Shown piece after piece: positions 53,724-62,588 of a stretch of DNA of 64,000 nucleotides. Numbering within the stretch: the stretch's first letter is position 1; each line of letters opens with the position of its first letter. A program made the translations under genes and the position numbers. Below the pieces are notes generated by a model that searched no databases, was not told the DNA's origin, and saw only the letters and a list, made by a program, of their open reading frames with translations. The DNA is from Candidatus Heimdallarchaeota archaeon (lineage in GTDB: Archaea; Asgardarchaeota; Heimdallarchaeia; Hodarchaeales; Hodarchaeaceae), in contig CP070695.1 in assembly GCA_020353515.1 (NCBI GenBank), forward strand, positions 1,674,050-1,738,049. Reading direction: 5' to 3'.

Positions 53724-56369
53724 TCAAGTTTGTTCCTCTTTCACTTCTGGGGGTTTTAGTTCATCAAAGAGGGAACGATTCTGGGCATGAAGGACGAAAT
53801 ATAAGTCAAGAATCCCCGTTTCAGGGTAGGGAGATAATCCCAGCTCGTGACAAAGCTGTTGTAGTCGTACTAAGTTAGTATCAGGAAGGAAATCTTCTAA
53901 ATTTTTGTGCTTACCACTGGGAGGAATCACTGTCGCCTGTAGAGCTTGCTGCAATCCCTCAGTAGATTCTGCTTGTTGGAGGTGTCGAAGATCAAGGAAG
54001 AGGTTGTGCACTAAAGCGTGAGCAGAATCAAAGAGTTGTCTAAAATCTTGCCACTCAAGAGTCTCAATAGCATAAATATCCTGAAACTCGGCAACGCGCG
54101 CCCATGGGATAGAGTTACCACGGAGTAGTCGAACGTAATTGAGAAAACCACCCACCAAATTTTTGATTCTGGTATTTGTCTCTTGGCGGCTCTGATAGGA
54201 AGCTCCAGTATCAAAAAAGTTCTCCAAACGCGTTAATTGTTCTTCAATGATCGTTGTTTCCTCAGGGGTTAGTGGAGTAGGCAGAAGACTGAGATTCTCG
54301 AATTGTTTTCGATAATACTTTCGTCCAGCTTCAGTGATGACCCAATATGTCGCACCTCCTTCCATTGTTGTTCCACACAACCCGAGGGTCTTAAATTGAT
54401 CTAGTGCGAGGGCCTTCTGATTATTTTCCCCGACTAATCCCATTATTTCATCCTGTTGGCGGGGTTGAAACATCAGAAGCTTCAAGAATCTCATCAAGAG
54501 CTCGTATCGTGGAGGAGGTAACCCCAGTGTTTCAGCACCCCGTTGTCTAGTTTCAAGTAACTTAATGGGAGTAAGATCAACCGGGTAAGAGGGATCTAAC
54601 TTTAAATGGTAGGCTAGATTCTGTGGGCAATCCTCTCGAAAAAGAAGTCCTTCCCCTTCTACAATCCCTATGAACTGTTGTTGTGTGTGGATTGGTGATC
54701 TGGAAGTAAATGCAATTTCGTGGGAGGTTAGGACAAGTTCTCGATCCTGGGCATTAGCTAACTTGAGATAAATCCGATTCCTAATTTCCTCAAAGGTGTC
54801 CATATTCATAGCTAATGCTTGCAAACTCTGACTCCCGAGAATCAGGAGGTTATCTTGAGCAATTGTATTACAAGCTTCGACTGTACTAGACGGAACAAGT
54901 TCTCGTTGACGCCTATAGGCGGTTTTACGACTCAAGAATTCTGCTGCATGGGTGAGAACAACACAACCGCGCGTCATGATCTGAGAGAGGTAATGAAGAA
55001 GAAATCCAATGGTCGCACGCCGAATTAGGGGTGGTTGAGCACCAAATTGGAAGAATGTAATGGTTTGATCACACACTAAGGTACCACTGTAATGGCCCTG
55101 GAAAGAAGCATAATTAACCTCGGGAAATGAGCGGAACTGTTCCAAAATCCCTGCTAAGGCTTCAATAGCCATCATATCAGCGAACATCATATCGATCCCT
55201 TCAGTGTTCACTTGGACTTCATCTCCTGAGCTTCCCCCAATACTCAAGGACACCTCTTTGAGGGTGAAGGAGGAGTGATTCTCTGCAGTTTTTTTGATCT
55301 GAGCCTCTAATGGCACAGAGTACCGTGCTGTAAGGTACTCGGAGGTGTTTAAGGAACTGAGAAGGATCTGACTGATGAGATGTGATTTCCATGCTGCGCG
55401 GGCTTTCGCATTCTCCTTATCCCCCGTTGAAGGAATAGGAAGGATCACATCACAAAGGTTCAGATGGATATTGGTGCCCAAGCGAAACATCTGAAGTGGT
55501 AACGCTTGTGGAGGATGGGCTTGGAGATGCTGAATAAGACCATTTAGTTCGCTATGGGCATCGATCACAAAAATCTGTTGATTGCTGGTCGTCAGCGAGG
55601 CCGTGAGCTGCTGGAGGACGGATAAAACCTCATGGTTGGAAGACCCACAGACAAGGACGCTGCCTGTCTGTAGATTGGGGAACCCCACAGGGATTACTGG
55701 GTTATCTACTCGCGTACCTAAACGATGGACGACAGGAAGATTGGGAACGGAAAATTGGTGAATGTGACGGGAAGGAACGCGATCTAATGTGAGAAAGAGA
55801 TCAACAAGCTGGGAGTGGAAGCCCTTACGTCCCTTGAAGAGAGTAATCCCTTTCGGAATGCGTTCTTTATGAACATATGCTCCTTCAATCTTATTTCCAG
55901 TGACTAAGCTAACCTTACATCCACTTCCTTCAAGCATGGTATGGGTCATTGACCGACGCTGGACGAATTGTTTACGAGCATGAGTGATGAGAGCAGGGAG
56001 GAGACTTTCAGATTTGATAACAAAGCAAACCTTGACTACAACAAGGAGGAGTAAAGCGGTATGAGAATCCTCCTTATCTTTGGTTTTCGATTTAACAGGA
56101 CGAGCAGAGAATATTTCACGAACTACAGTCACACCTTCTTGATTGTTTACTAAAGATAACGTTCGTGCAGCATTCTTGAGATCTTTCTGTGGTTGAAGTG
56201 CAAAGATGGAGACCAGCTCTGCTATTGCCCCCCAAGGGCCATCCATCTTGCTATCATCTAAAATTTGTCGGACAAAAAGAGTTGACTCATCCTCTAGCAC
56301 TTTTGTTGCGAATTTCATTTTCCTACTTAATCCAGAGTGAGGGGTATGAGTCATCATAAGACGAAGCAT
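53724..56369 (-). CDS. HerA/VirB4-like protein with both nucleotide motifs lost, plus winged helix
   Basis: 881 residues. The segment about 214-480 has the course of a HerA/FtsK-superfamily ATPase: HRLGTRVDNPVIPVGFPNLQTGSVLVCGSSNHEVL (215-249) is where Walker A (GxxGxGKS) should be, then IFVIDAHSEL and IHLNLCD as the family blocks after it. Residues about 465-476 (CVVLTHAAEF) stand where Walker B/DEAH should be, and LILGSQSLQAL matches the later Gln sensor. Lys and Ser/Thr of Walker A and both acidic residues of Walker B are gone, so ATP hydrolysis is unlikely. Residues about 625-700 form a winged helix. Same strand, 66 bases after the membrane-protein gene. G+C visibly higher than in the flanking genes. 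Confidence 0.75.
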   Translation of the reverse strand: MLRLMMTHTPHSGLSRKMKFATKVLEDESTLFVRQILDDSKMDGPWGAIAELVSIFALQPQKDLKNAARTLSLVNNQEGVTVVREIFSARPVKSKTKDKEDSHTALLLLVVVKVCFVIKSESLLPALITHARKQFVQRRSMTHTMLEGSGCKVSLVTGNKIEGAYVHKERIPKGITLFKGRKGFHSQLVDLFLTLDRVPSRHIHQFSVPNLPVVHRLGTRVDNPVIPVGFPNLQTGSVLVCGSSNHEVLSVLQQLTASLTTSNQQIFVIDAHSELNGLIQHLQAHPPQALPLQMFRLGTNIHLNLCDVILPIPSTGDKENAKARAAWKSHLISQILLSSLNTSEYLTARYSVPLEAQIKKTAENHSSFTLKEVSLSIGGSSGDEVQVNTEGIDMMFADMMAIEALAGILEQFRSFPEVNYASFQGHYSGTLVCDQTITFFQFGAQPPLIRRATIGFLLHYLSQIMTRGCVVLTHAAEFLSRKTAYRRQRELVPSSTVEACNTIAQDNLLILGSQSLQALAMNMDTFEEIRNRIYLKLANAQDRELVLTSHEIAFTSRSPIHTQQQFIGIVEGEGLLFREDCPQNLAYHLKLDPSYPVDLTPIKLLETRQRGAETLGLPPPRYELLMRFLKLLMFQPRQQDEIMGLVGENNQKALALDQFKTLGLCGTTMEGGATYWVITEAGRKYYRKQFENLSLLPTPLTPEETTIIEEQLTRLENFFDTGASYQSRQETNTRIKNLVGGFLNYVRLLRGNSIPWARVAEFQDIYAIETLEWQDFRQLFDSAHALVHNLFLDLRHLQQAESTEGLQQALQATVIPPSGKHKNLEDFLPDTNLVRLQQLCHELGLSPYPETGILDLYFVLHAQNRSLFDELKPPEVKEEQT

Positions 56370-56435
56370 AGGTAAACACGACTATTGAATCTAGCATAGA
56401 TTCTTTTTCCCCCTTTTATAGTCGAAAAGAGAAGA

Positions 56436-57305
56436 TCAATCTTCATACTCATCCATGTCAAAAAACTCCACATCACTAACGGTCGGAGTGAGCTCCTTCT
56501 TGGGTCTAAGTGGGACAACAAAAATGTCTGACAGACGTAATTTACCCCGTTGGGCCACCAGAGTCGCGCCAAAGAGCCCTACCAAGTACAACAAAAACAT
56601 CACGGTGCCCATGATCACTGCTAGGAAGAAATCCTGCTTTCGCCAAAAGGAGTCGAGGGTAAAAATTACATGTACCAGAACAGCGTTAAAGAGATAGATA
56701 GGACGGAGGTTCAAGTTCAACATGATTGTGTGAATGACAAAATACCAATCACTAACGCTTGGCATCATGACTCCGAAAATTCCCACAAAGAAGTAGAAGT
56801 GGAGAAGAGCGCCAGCAACAGTGGTGAACGTGTTATTCATTAAGGCTAGTGGTGCGATCAGCAGATATCCTACCAACATCACCCACCCAAAGCGACTGGG
56901 AGCTAAGGCGACCCGTTTCGCGTACTCGATACGATTGAAGGATGCAACCATCATACTGTTCTCGTCAGGACGGCCGAGGCCTGTTGCAAGACTGGAGCGG
57001 ATTCGACCAGCATCATACAACCTGTCGAGATCCTCTTCATTGTCGTGTTTCTCTTCCAGCTCGTGGTAGATTTCTTTAGCAGACTGAACGTGGAGAAATA
57101 CATGTAGAGCCCGAAAGGGGAACCACAATACATTGACTATTTTTTGGAGAAAAGGGAGCATAAACATAACAATTTGGAGGAGGAGGTACATCACAAGTTG
57201 TTTGAGAAAAAAGAAGATGATATCAGGACCATTCAAGACCTCTCCGGAATACCATTCAAAAAATCCAAGAAAACCGAACACGATCAGATCAATGAGTGTA
57301 CTCAT
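56436..57305 (-). CDS. Multi-pass membrane protein, partner of the HerA/VirB4-like protein
   Basis: 289 residues. Hydrophobic helices at about 8-22, 30-52, 60-70, 140-165, 167-185, 190-210 and 225-250; a cytoplasmic acidic helix segment (about 80-105, ELEEKHDNEEDLD) lies between the first and second group and the tail is acidic (EFFDMDEYED). No enzymatic motif. Sits immediately upstream of the ATPase-like gene with the same raised G+C, a pairing reminiscent of a secretion or DNA-transfer channel component with its cytoplasmic ATPase, but this role is inference. Confidence 0.6.
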   Translation of the reverse strand: MSTLIDLIVFGFLGFFEWYSGEVLNGPDIIFFFLKQLVMYLLLQIVMFMLPFLQKIVNVLWFPFRALHVFLHVQSAKEIYHELEEKHDNEEDLDRLYDAGRIRSSLATGLGRPDENSMMVASFNRIEYAKRVALAPSRFGWVMLVGYLLIAPLALMNNTFTTVAGALLHFYFFVGIFGVMMPSVSDWYFVIHTIMLNLNLRPIYLFNAVLVHVIFTLDSFWRKQDFFLAVIMGTVMFLLYLVGLFGATLVAQRGKLRLSDIFVVPLRPKKELTPTVSDVEFFDMDEYED

Positions 57306-57390
57306 GAGTCAATAGTGATTAGTGTTTTTCCTTTAAATACTCGAAATTTCCTGATAATAAATTGGAGCTTCATCTAGAACTAAAATATGA

Positions 57391-57506
57391 TTTTCGGGAG
57401 TTATCACAAAAAAAGCATGAAATCTATAATAAAACAAAAAAATTAAATACCCCATAGTTACAGCTTATTTATCATGTTTTGTCTAAGTTAGTGTTTTTCG
57501 GGAGTT
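57391..57506 (+). repeat. Direct repeat TTTTCGGGAGTT
   Basis: Identical 12-base copies at 57391-57402 and 57495-57506, in the divergent gap between the membrane-protein gene and the wHTH/GTPase operon. The second copy touches the GTG start of the wHTH gene and includes its GGAG ribosome site. Confidence 0.5.
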
Positions 57507-58673
57507 GTGATCCTTATTCAACTGAACGAGATGAAAGAAATTTCGAGGTTTGAACCTCTCTTTACTGACATTTTACCAGACGATATCAATGAGCAACATG
57601 CTCGTATTCTTGTATTGATGTTTCGTCTTGGTGGTTTTACAACTCTTAATCTACTTACCGATTTCCTTCCTTTTCTTTCCCAACCTACTGTCAGTATCCG
57701 AGTAGCTGAGCTCGTCAATAAGGGTTATCTTCGAAAAAATCCCGAATTAATGCCTATGGCTCTAGTTCTTATGCTGACTACTGACACACTCGAATCCCAA
57801 CTCGAACGCAAATTCGAGGTACAACAGAATGCTTTTCGCTTTCTTCTGAAGACTCTCAAAATTAGTGATAAATTTTCGCTTAAAGAAATGTTCATTCAAG
57901 CAATACAAGCATTATATCCCAAAAGAAGAAAGTTTGAAGAAAATTTGGCTAAAGAAGACGTTTTACCTAGACTAGTTGCTTTCATTTATCTCTACAAAAT
58001 AATACCAAGAAATGACCTGTATGAACTAGTCTATGGGAAGAAGTATCCTATTAAAATTGCTAAGAAGTATGATTCTATAATTTCAGCTCATCCTGAAATT
58101 TTCCATGTCGTATATAAAAAACATCAATATAAAGAAACGCTTATTCGGCCACAGCTTCCTTTGGATTCATTCGTTAAAAATCGACTAACATATCTAGAGT
58201 CACTTTACTCTTACTACAAGAAGCTATTAGAAGAATTAGGCAATTTTTTAACGGGGGAATATGAAGCGATCATTCCCCATCAATTATTATATTTTCCTTC
58301 TGAGATCAAGTTCAAGATTGAGGTCTGTTTAAAACATTATAAAACGATCAGGGTTATTGACAACGCCATATATGTTAATAAAGAGGGGATTACTGGTGTA
58401 TTAAGTCTGGTAATAGATCGTCAAAACTTTACGCCAGACCATAAGGTTTTAATGTTTGCCAATACTGAGATTCAGCTTCCTGATAACGTTAATCAATCTC
58501 AGATTCAATTTTTTCCTTTGAAAACTGATATTCCCCGTGACTACAAGTCACGAGATTTCATTCTCTTTGAGGAACATGGTTGTTTAGTTTTCCCGTCGCA
58601 GCCAAATGCAATTCCTTATTATAACATTGCCCCACGATTCACAACAAGTCTATTAAATATTTTTCAAAAATGA
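57507..58673 (+). CDS. Winged-helix protein linked to small GTPase
   Basis: 388 residues. N-terminal winged helix at about 30-85 (ARILVLMFRLGGFTTLNLLTDFL, SQPTVSIRVAELVNKGYLRK), where the recognition helix is SQPTVSIRVAEL. The rest is helical (about 90-260) then mixed. Start GTG at 57507; an ATG at 57531 is a possible alternative. Ten bases upstream of the Arf-like GTPase and co-directional, so the two are co-expressed; it may be a transcription regulator of, or partner for, the GTPase. No further family assignment. Confidence 0.65.
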   Translation: MILIQLNEMKEISRFEPLFTDILPDDINEQHARILVLMFRLGGFTTLNLLTDFLPFLSQPTVSIRVAELVNKGYLRKNPELMPMALVLMLTTDTLESQLERKFEVQQNAFRFLLKTLKISDKFSLKEMFIQAIQALYPKRRKFEENLAKEDVLPRLVAFIYLYKIIPRNDLYELVYGKKYPIKIAKKYDSIISAHPEIFHVVYKKHQYKETLIRPQLPLDSFVKNRLTYLESLYSYYKKLLEELGNFLTGEYEAIIPHQLLYFPSEIKFKIEVCLKHYKTIRVIDNAIYVNKEGITGVLSLVIDRQNFTPDHKVLMFANTEIQLPDNVNQSQIQFFPLKTDIPRDYKSRDFILFEEHGCLVFPSQPNAIPYYNIAPRFTTSLLNIFQK

Positions 58674-58683
58674 GGATAAAAAA

Positions 58684-59268
58684 ATGCTATCTGACTTTCT
58701 CAGGCTTATTAAGGGTTTTATTTTAATTATTGGGCCAACTGAAGCAGGAAAAACCAGTATTCTACGCCGATTAGTGACTGGTGAATTCCATGATCCTCAA
58801 CCTACTCTTGGTTTTCGTGAAGAAAACGTTGCTAAAGTAAGAGTAATTGAGATTGGAGGACAACCAAGCTTCAGAAAGTACTGGAGAGTAGCTCTTGAAC
58901 AAAATCCAGTGCGGATCATCTTTGTAATTGATGTGACCAAAGAAAATGATTATAACGAATATCTGACTTTTCAGGAGACCTATCCAGCATTTAGATCTCT
59001 CTCATTATTAACTATCAATAAGGTGGATCTAATTACTACCAATCCTGATTATTTGTCTGAGATTCCCGAGGATCACATTTATTGTAGTGCAAAAACAGGC
59101 GAAGGGATGTTAGACATTTTAGAAGCGATTGCTAGTTTTAAAAAAATGGCTGAGGCTGAAATTCCTTTGAGTCAACAAAATGAGATAAGCAGTAAGGAGA
59201 GTGCAGCTAATAGTAATGAAAAAGAGGACGTTGATTCGATTATAAAGGAGTTTCAAGGAAAATTCTAG
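58684..59268 (+). CDS. Arf-like small GTPase (Asgard Ras superfamily)
   Basis: 194 residues. G1 GPTEAGKTS (17-25), G2 threonine at 41 in PTLGF, G3 EIGGQ (56-60), G4 NKVD (112-115), G5 SAKTG (135-139): all motifs of an Arf/Sar-type small GTPase. The usual Asp of the DxxG motif is Glu56. No N-terminal myristoylation glycine; residues 1-16 (MLSDFLRLIKGFILII) are an amphipathic/hydrophobic helix that may contact membrane. C-terminal tail (160-194) is charged. Asgard archaea carry many such GTPases, thought to relate to eukaryotic membrane-traffic GTPases. Confidence 0.88.
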   Translation: MLSDFLRLIKGFILIIGPTEAGKTSILRRLVTGEFHDPQPTLGFREENVAKVRVIEIGGQPSFRKYWRVALEQNPVRIIFVIDVTKENDYNEYLTFQETYPAFRSLSLLTINKVDLITTNPDYLSEIPEDHIYCSAKTGEGMLDILEAIASFKKMAEAEIPLSQQNEISSKESAANSNEKEDVDSIIKEFQGKF

Positions 59269-59303
59269 CTTAATCCCTTCAAATTAGACTAGAATTATCT
59301 GCA

Positions 59304-60476
59304 TTAGGAAGGTAAGAAAGGGAAACATTCCGCAACAATTGTGGAAGCGGTTGCATGATCCTTTGGATCTATAACCACGCTTTTTGCCAGTAATTCTTCA
59401 AATTTAGTTACGAATTTTACAGAAAAAGTGTTTAGAGCTGTTGTTAACGATCTTGATGTTTTTGCTGTAAGTAATACGAACGAAAAATTCTTATGGCGTT
59501 CTATGATCAGAATAGCTTCATCTAGATGGATCTCGCGGACATTTGCTTGTTTTAATGATTCAGTTAAAATTGTGCTAATTCCTTCTTTCATTTCAGTAAA
59601 GACTATCTCTGATGTGGGATCGTCTTCCCTACTAATCCACTGATGAGAGAAAAGAGGAACTCCCTTTTCATTAAAGACCCCTAATCTTGAGGTCTTGTAA
59701 GGAAGGATGAATAACATTCCTGGTTGATAGAGTAGTGTACCAGCCATTAATAATATTCCTATTGCAAATGATAATTCATTAATGCCTAATCCTGCTTGAA
59801 TTAACTGTGTGGCAGTGTTAAAAACAGGAATCGCCCCAGCAAGGATGGTTCCCACCAAAATTACGAGAGCAAATCTTTGTAAATTCTCTGGACTATTTAT
59901 ATAAAGTTTTAATGCATAATAAATCCATAAGAAAGCCCACAGGAACTGAAGCATTACTGAAGCAAAATATGTGTATGGTGAGATATCTTTTGGACCTTGT
60001 CCTGGTGCTAATGCCGCGATGATGACCGTAGTAGATATTAAACCTAGTATTCCTGTCTTAATTGGATCAATTGATGTTCTATTGATCGAATCAACTAATA
60101 TTATGAGAAATAGCGCTGTTGGAAGGAGACTAAACAAGCCAATTAAGCCTAGGAAATGAGATAACATGACTGGAGAAGAGAAAATTACAATATTTATTCC
60201 AAAAAAATCTAGGAAATCGGAGAGGATTGGGAGGTTTGAAAATATTCCAACCTCGGTATCAAGCGTATTAATTCCTGGTACAACTAGGTCAAACTTAATA
60301 CATGTTGATACAACCGTAAGGATTAACCATACTGCAATTCCACACCAATTAAGGGCTATGTACAGGAATTGCTTATATTTCACCTGTAGAAACCGATAAA
60401 ACGAAAGGATTGTCGCGGTGATTAATACTAAAATAGTAAAACTGCTGATGATTATTTCTAATGGTATTTCTGCCAT
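59304..60476 (-). CDS. Seven- or eight-helix membrane protein with longin-like cytosolic tail
   Basis: 390 residues. Helices at about 8-28, 38-62, 96-130, 141-160, 168-192, 203-225 and 236-258. The C-terminal domain 264-365 (LGVFNEKGVPLFSHQW, VFTEMKEGISTILTESLKQ, IHLDEAILIIERHKNFSFVLLTA, LNTFSVKFVTKFEELL) has the strand-strand-helix-strand-helix layout of longin-like or roadblock-like domains and resembles the small longin-like protein encoded at 49376-49813. Membrane receptor with a GTPase-interacting tail is a plausible reading. Convergent with the Arf-like GTPase gene. Confidence 0.6.
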   Translation of the reverse strand: MAEIPLEIIISSFTILVLITATILSFYRFLQVKYKQFLYIALNWCGIAVWLILTVVSTCIKFDLVVPGINTLDTEVGIFSNLPILSDFLDFFGINIVIFSSPVMLSHFLGLIGLFSLLPTALFLIILVDSINRTSIDPIKTGILGLISTTVIIAALAPGQGPKDISPYTYFASVMLQFLWAFLWIYYALKLYINSPENLQRFALVILVGTILAGAIPVFNTATQLIQAGLGINELSFAIGILLMAGTLLYQPGMLFILPYKTSRLGVFNEKGVPLFSHQWISREDDPTSEIVFTEMKEGISTILTESLKQANVREIHLDEAILIIERHKNFSFVLLTAKTSRSLTTALNTFSVKFVTKFEELLAKSVVIDPKDHATASTIVAECFPFLPS

Positions 60477-60575
60477 TATTTAATTACCCTACAAATGTAT
60501 TATTTTTACTTCTTAAATATTTATGACACATAACTGAATTATTTAGATGTTCTCCCAATCCCTGTACTAAGGGGT

Positions 60576-61640
60576 CTATCTGCTTTTCATAAATAGTTTT
60601 ATTAATTGTTTTTCCATTCTGTTTAATACTTCGTTTGTGAAATTAGAAATGTCAGTATTTTCTCCAATTACTGACTTGAAAATATCACAAATTTCGTTTT
60701 TCTTGACTATAATTATGTGGTCAAGCTTTTTTGGGTAAAAAAAGAGTAATGCTGCTGGAACAAATCCCCCAATCTTGGATACTCTTAAATCTTCAACACT
60801 ATCATCTCTAACATTCATCCAATATGAGATAAAGTTCCATTCCCTCACTGGCTCTTTAAGTTGTTGAATCTCTTTCACTCTTGTAATTGGTATTGGGCCA
60901 TACATGGTTTCAGTTTTTCCTTGTTGGTACTGGACAGCACTGTATTCCAACATTGATTGGATTTGATGGAGAGAGAATGGGCAGTTGTCATTCGTATACT
61001 TACTAATCAGCCCTTGATCTGTGAAAGAACCGAAACCAAGTCCTATCTTAAGATCTTTAAGGTTTTTCAAGTTTACAGTACTTTTTGTTGAATATCTCCG
61101 CTTGCGATAAAGGATTGGACCAATTAAAATGATTATAATTGTACAGAACAGAAGGAGTGTTAACGCAAATCTTATTTCTGGTGTTAGTTCATTTTGGACT
61201 TTGACTAGAACCTCCGGGCTTTCACTAGTTAATCCTACAGAACATCGAGCTTCGACTTTGATATAATAATCTCCCCATTTGCTATTTCTTGTGTCCCAAT
61301 CGTAGTAAGTTGTCTGAATATCATTTTTCAGGGCTCTCCAGTCTAAACCATGTTGACAATAGAAGACAGTGTATAGAACAGTATGTCCTTGTGAGTCAAT
61401 CGCTTCAGTCCATTTAATCCGTATTATTCCAAGGAGGATTTCGTCACCAGTTGGATAGATAATGGTTGGAGGAGTTAACTGGTGTTCCTGTAAAGTTTCT
61501 TGAACGTTCAATAAACAAGATCCGTTTGAGTATTTTTTCGTGTCAGAATTGTGACATTCTCTAAACACGAAATTTAGAAGCATTAGATGAGCTGGAAAAA
61601 GCAACAAGCCTAGAAATATATAGATTACTCGATTTTTCAC
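60576..61640 (-). CDS. Membrane protein with FN3-like ectodomain and unrecognised cytosolic domain, copy A
   Basis: 354 residues. N-terminal hydrophobic helix (5-27), then an exoplasmic beta-rich region (about 50-150, IRIKWTEAIDSQGHTVLYTVFYC...YYDWDTRNSKWGDYYIKVEARC), fibronectin type III-like, with a pair of cysteines. A second helix (about 155-180) ends in RKRRY, then a cytosolic domain of about 165 residues with GLGFGSFTDQG, CPFSLHQIQSMLEYSAV and YGPIPITR. The same domain occurs in the protein upstream. No family recognised. Confidence 0.7.
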   Translation of the reverse strand: MKNRVIYIFLGLLLFPAHLMLLNFVFRECHNSDTKKYSNGSCLLNVQETLQEHQLTPPTIIYPTGDEILLGIIRIKWTEAIDSQGHTVLYTVFYCQHGLDWRALKNDIQTTYYDWDTRNSKWGDYYIKVEARCSVGLTSESPEVLVKVQNELTPEIRFALTLLLFCTIIIILIGPILYRKRRYSTKSTVNLKNLKDLKIGLGFGSFTDQGLISKYTNDNCPFSLHQIQSMLEYSAVQYQQGKTETMYGPIPITRVKEIQQLKEPVREWNFISYWMNVRDDSVEDLRVSKIGGFVPAALLFFYPKKLDHIIIVKKNEICDIFKSVIGENTDISNFTNEVLNRMEKQLIKLFMKSR

Positions 61641-61659
61641 ATTTTATCCAATCTACGGT

Positions 61660-62385
61660 TCAAAATAATGAGAGAAATTGGATATCCTCTTCAATACGCG
61701 CTATTTTCTCTGGTATTAAGTCGGAAACCTGGGAGATGTTGTTGGTTGCAGATTTAAAAGAGTTCATAATAAGTTTTTTCTTCAACAGAATCGAAGAGTC
61801 AAGTTGTTCTGGATAATAAAGTAAAAAAATCCCTAAGACTCCCCCGTCTTTTAGATAGGTTTCTAAAGCCTTGAAATCATACAATCTATCTTTTATTCGG
61901 AAACCATAAGAAACATAATGCATTTCTTCTTGTGAAGAATTTCTCATGGGAAAAGGTCCAATTATGCTTCCTATATCTCCATGTAAAACAGAAACTGCAC
62001 TATATTCTAACATTGAATGAAGCTGAGGTTCATTAAAAGGACAATACTCACTTCTTCCGAGGATTCTTGTTCCCTTATTGGTTAAAGAACCTAAACATAG
62101 CCCTATCTTTACATTTCTGGTTTCTAATCGTGATTCTAAAGTTTTCCCTCTTGGTAATACGAAAAACTTTTTCCAAATAATTACTCCTGAAGTAAGAACA
62201 AGAATAGTCAGTGGTAGAAGAATATAAGCAATGGATATATAAGAAATTGAAGGATCAGTGAGAAGAGGAAGCCAGAAATCAGCAAAAAAAATCATAACCA
62301 TGATTATAGAAATACAAAAAACGATAAAAATCCCTATTATGATCTGAGGAATTTTCTCTTTCTCCATTTTTTTCCCTTTTTTCAT
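61660..62385 (-). CDS. Membrane protein with the same unrecognised cytosolic domain, copy B
   Basis: 241 residues, two hydrophobic helices (about 15-35 and 48-68) and then a cytosolic domain from about residue 85. Shared blocks with copy A: KIGLCLGSLTNKG, CPFNEPQLHSMLEYSAV, GPFP, a VSYGF-like stretch, GGVLGIFLLYYPEQLDSSILLKK and FKS. It lacks the FN3-like ectodomain. Gene A begins 19 bases after this one ends, so they are transcribed together and arose by duplication. Confidence 0.7.
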   Translation of the reverse strand: MKKGKKMEKEKIPQIIIGIFIVFCISIIMVMIFFADFWLPLLTDPSISYISIAYILLPLTILVLTSGVIIWKKFFVLPRGKTLESRLETRNVKIGLCLGSLTNKGTRILGRSEYCPFNEPQLHSMLEYSAVSVLHGDIGSIIGPFPMRNSSQEEMHYVSYGFRIKDRLYDFKALETYLKDGGVLGIFLLYYPEQLDSSILLKKKLIMNSFKSATNNISQVSDLIPEKIARIEEDIQFLSLF

Positions 62386-62588
62386 AGTAAGGTATTAAAA
62401 ATCATTATCAAAATTATACATTAGTCTATAATGCGTTTTGAGAAAGCCTGATTGGTTTATTAAACTTGAAAAGTTATGATTTCACCTTTTATAATTCTAT
62501 CTCATATTCAGCTCTCAAAATTTCATCTAGAATTCCTTTATCCAAAATTTTTAGAAGAAGCATGTTTGTGTCTCACTTGGTTTTGATA

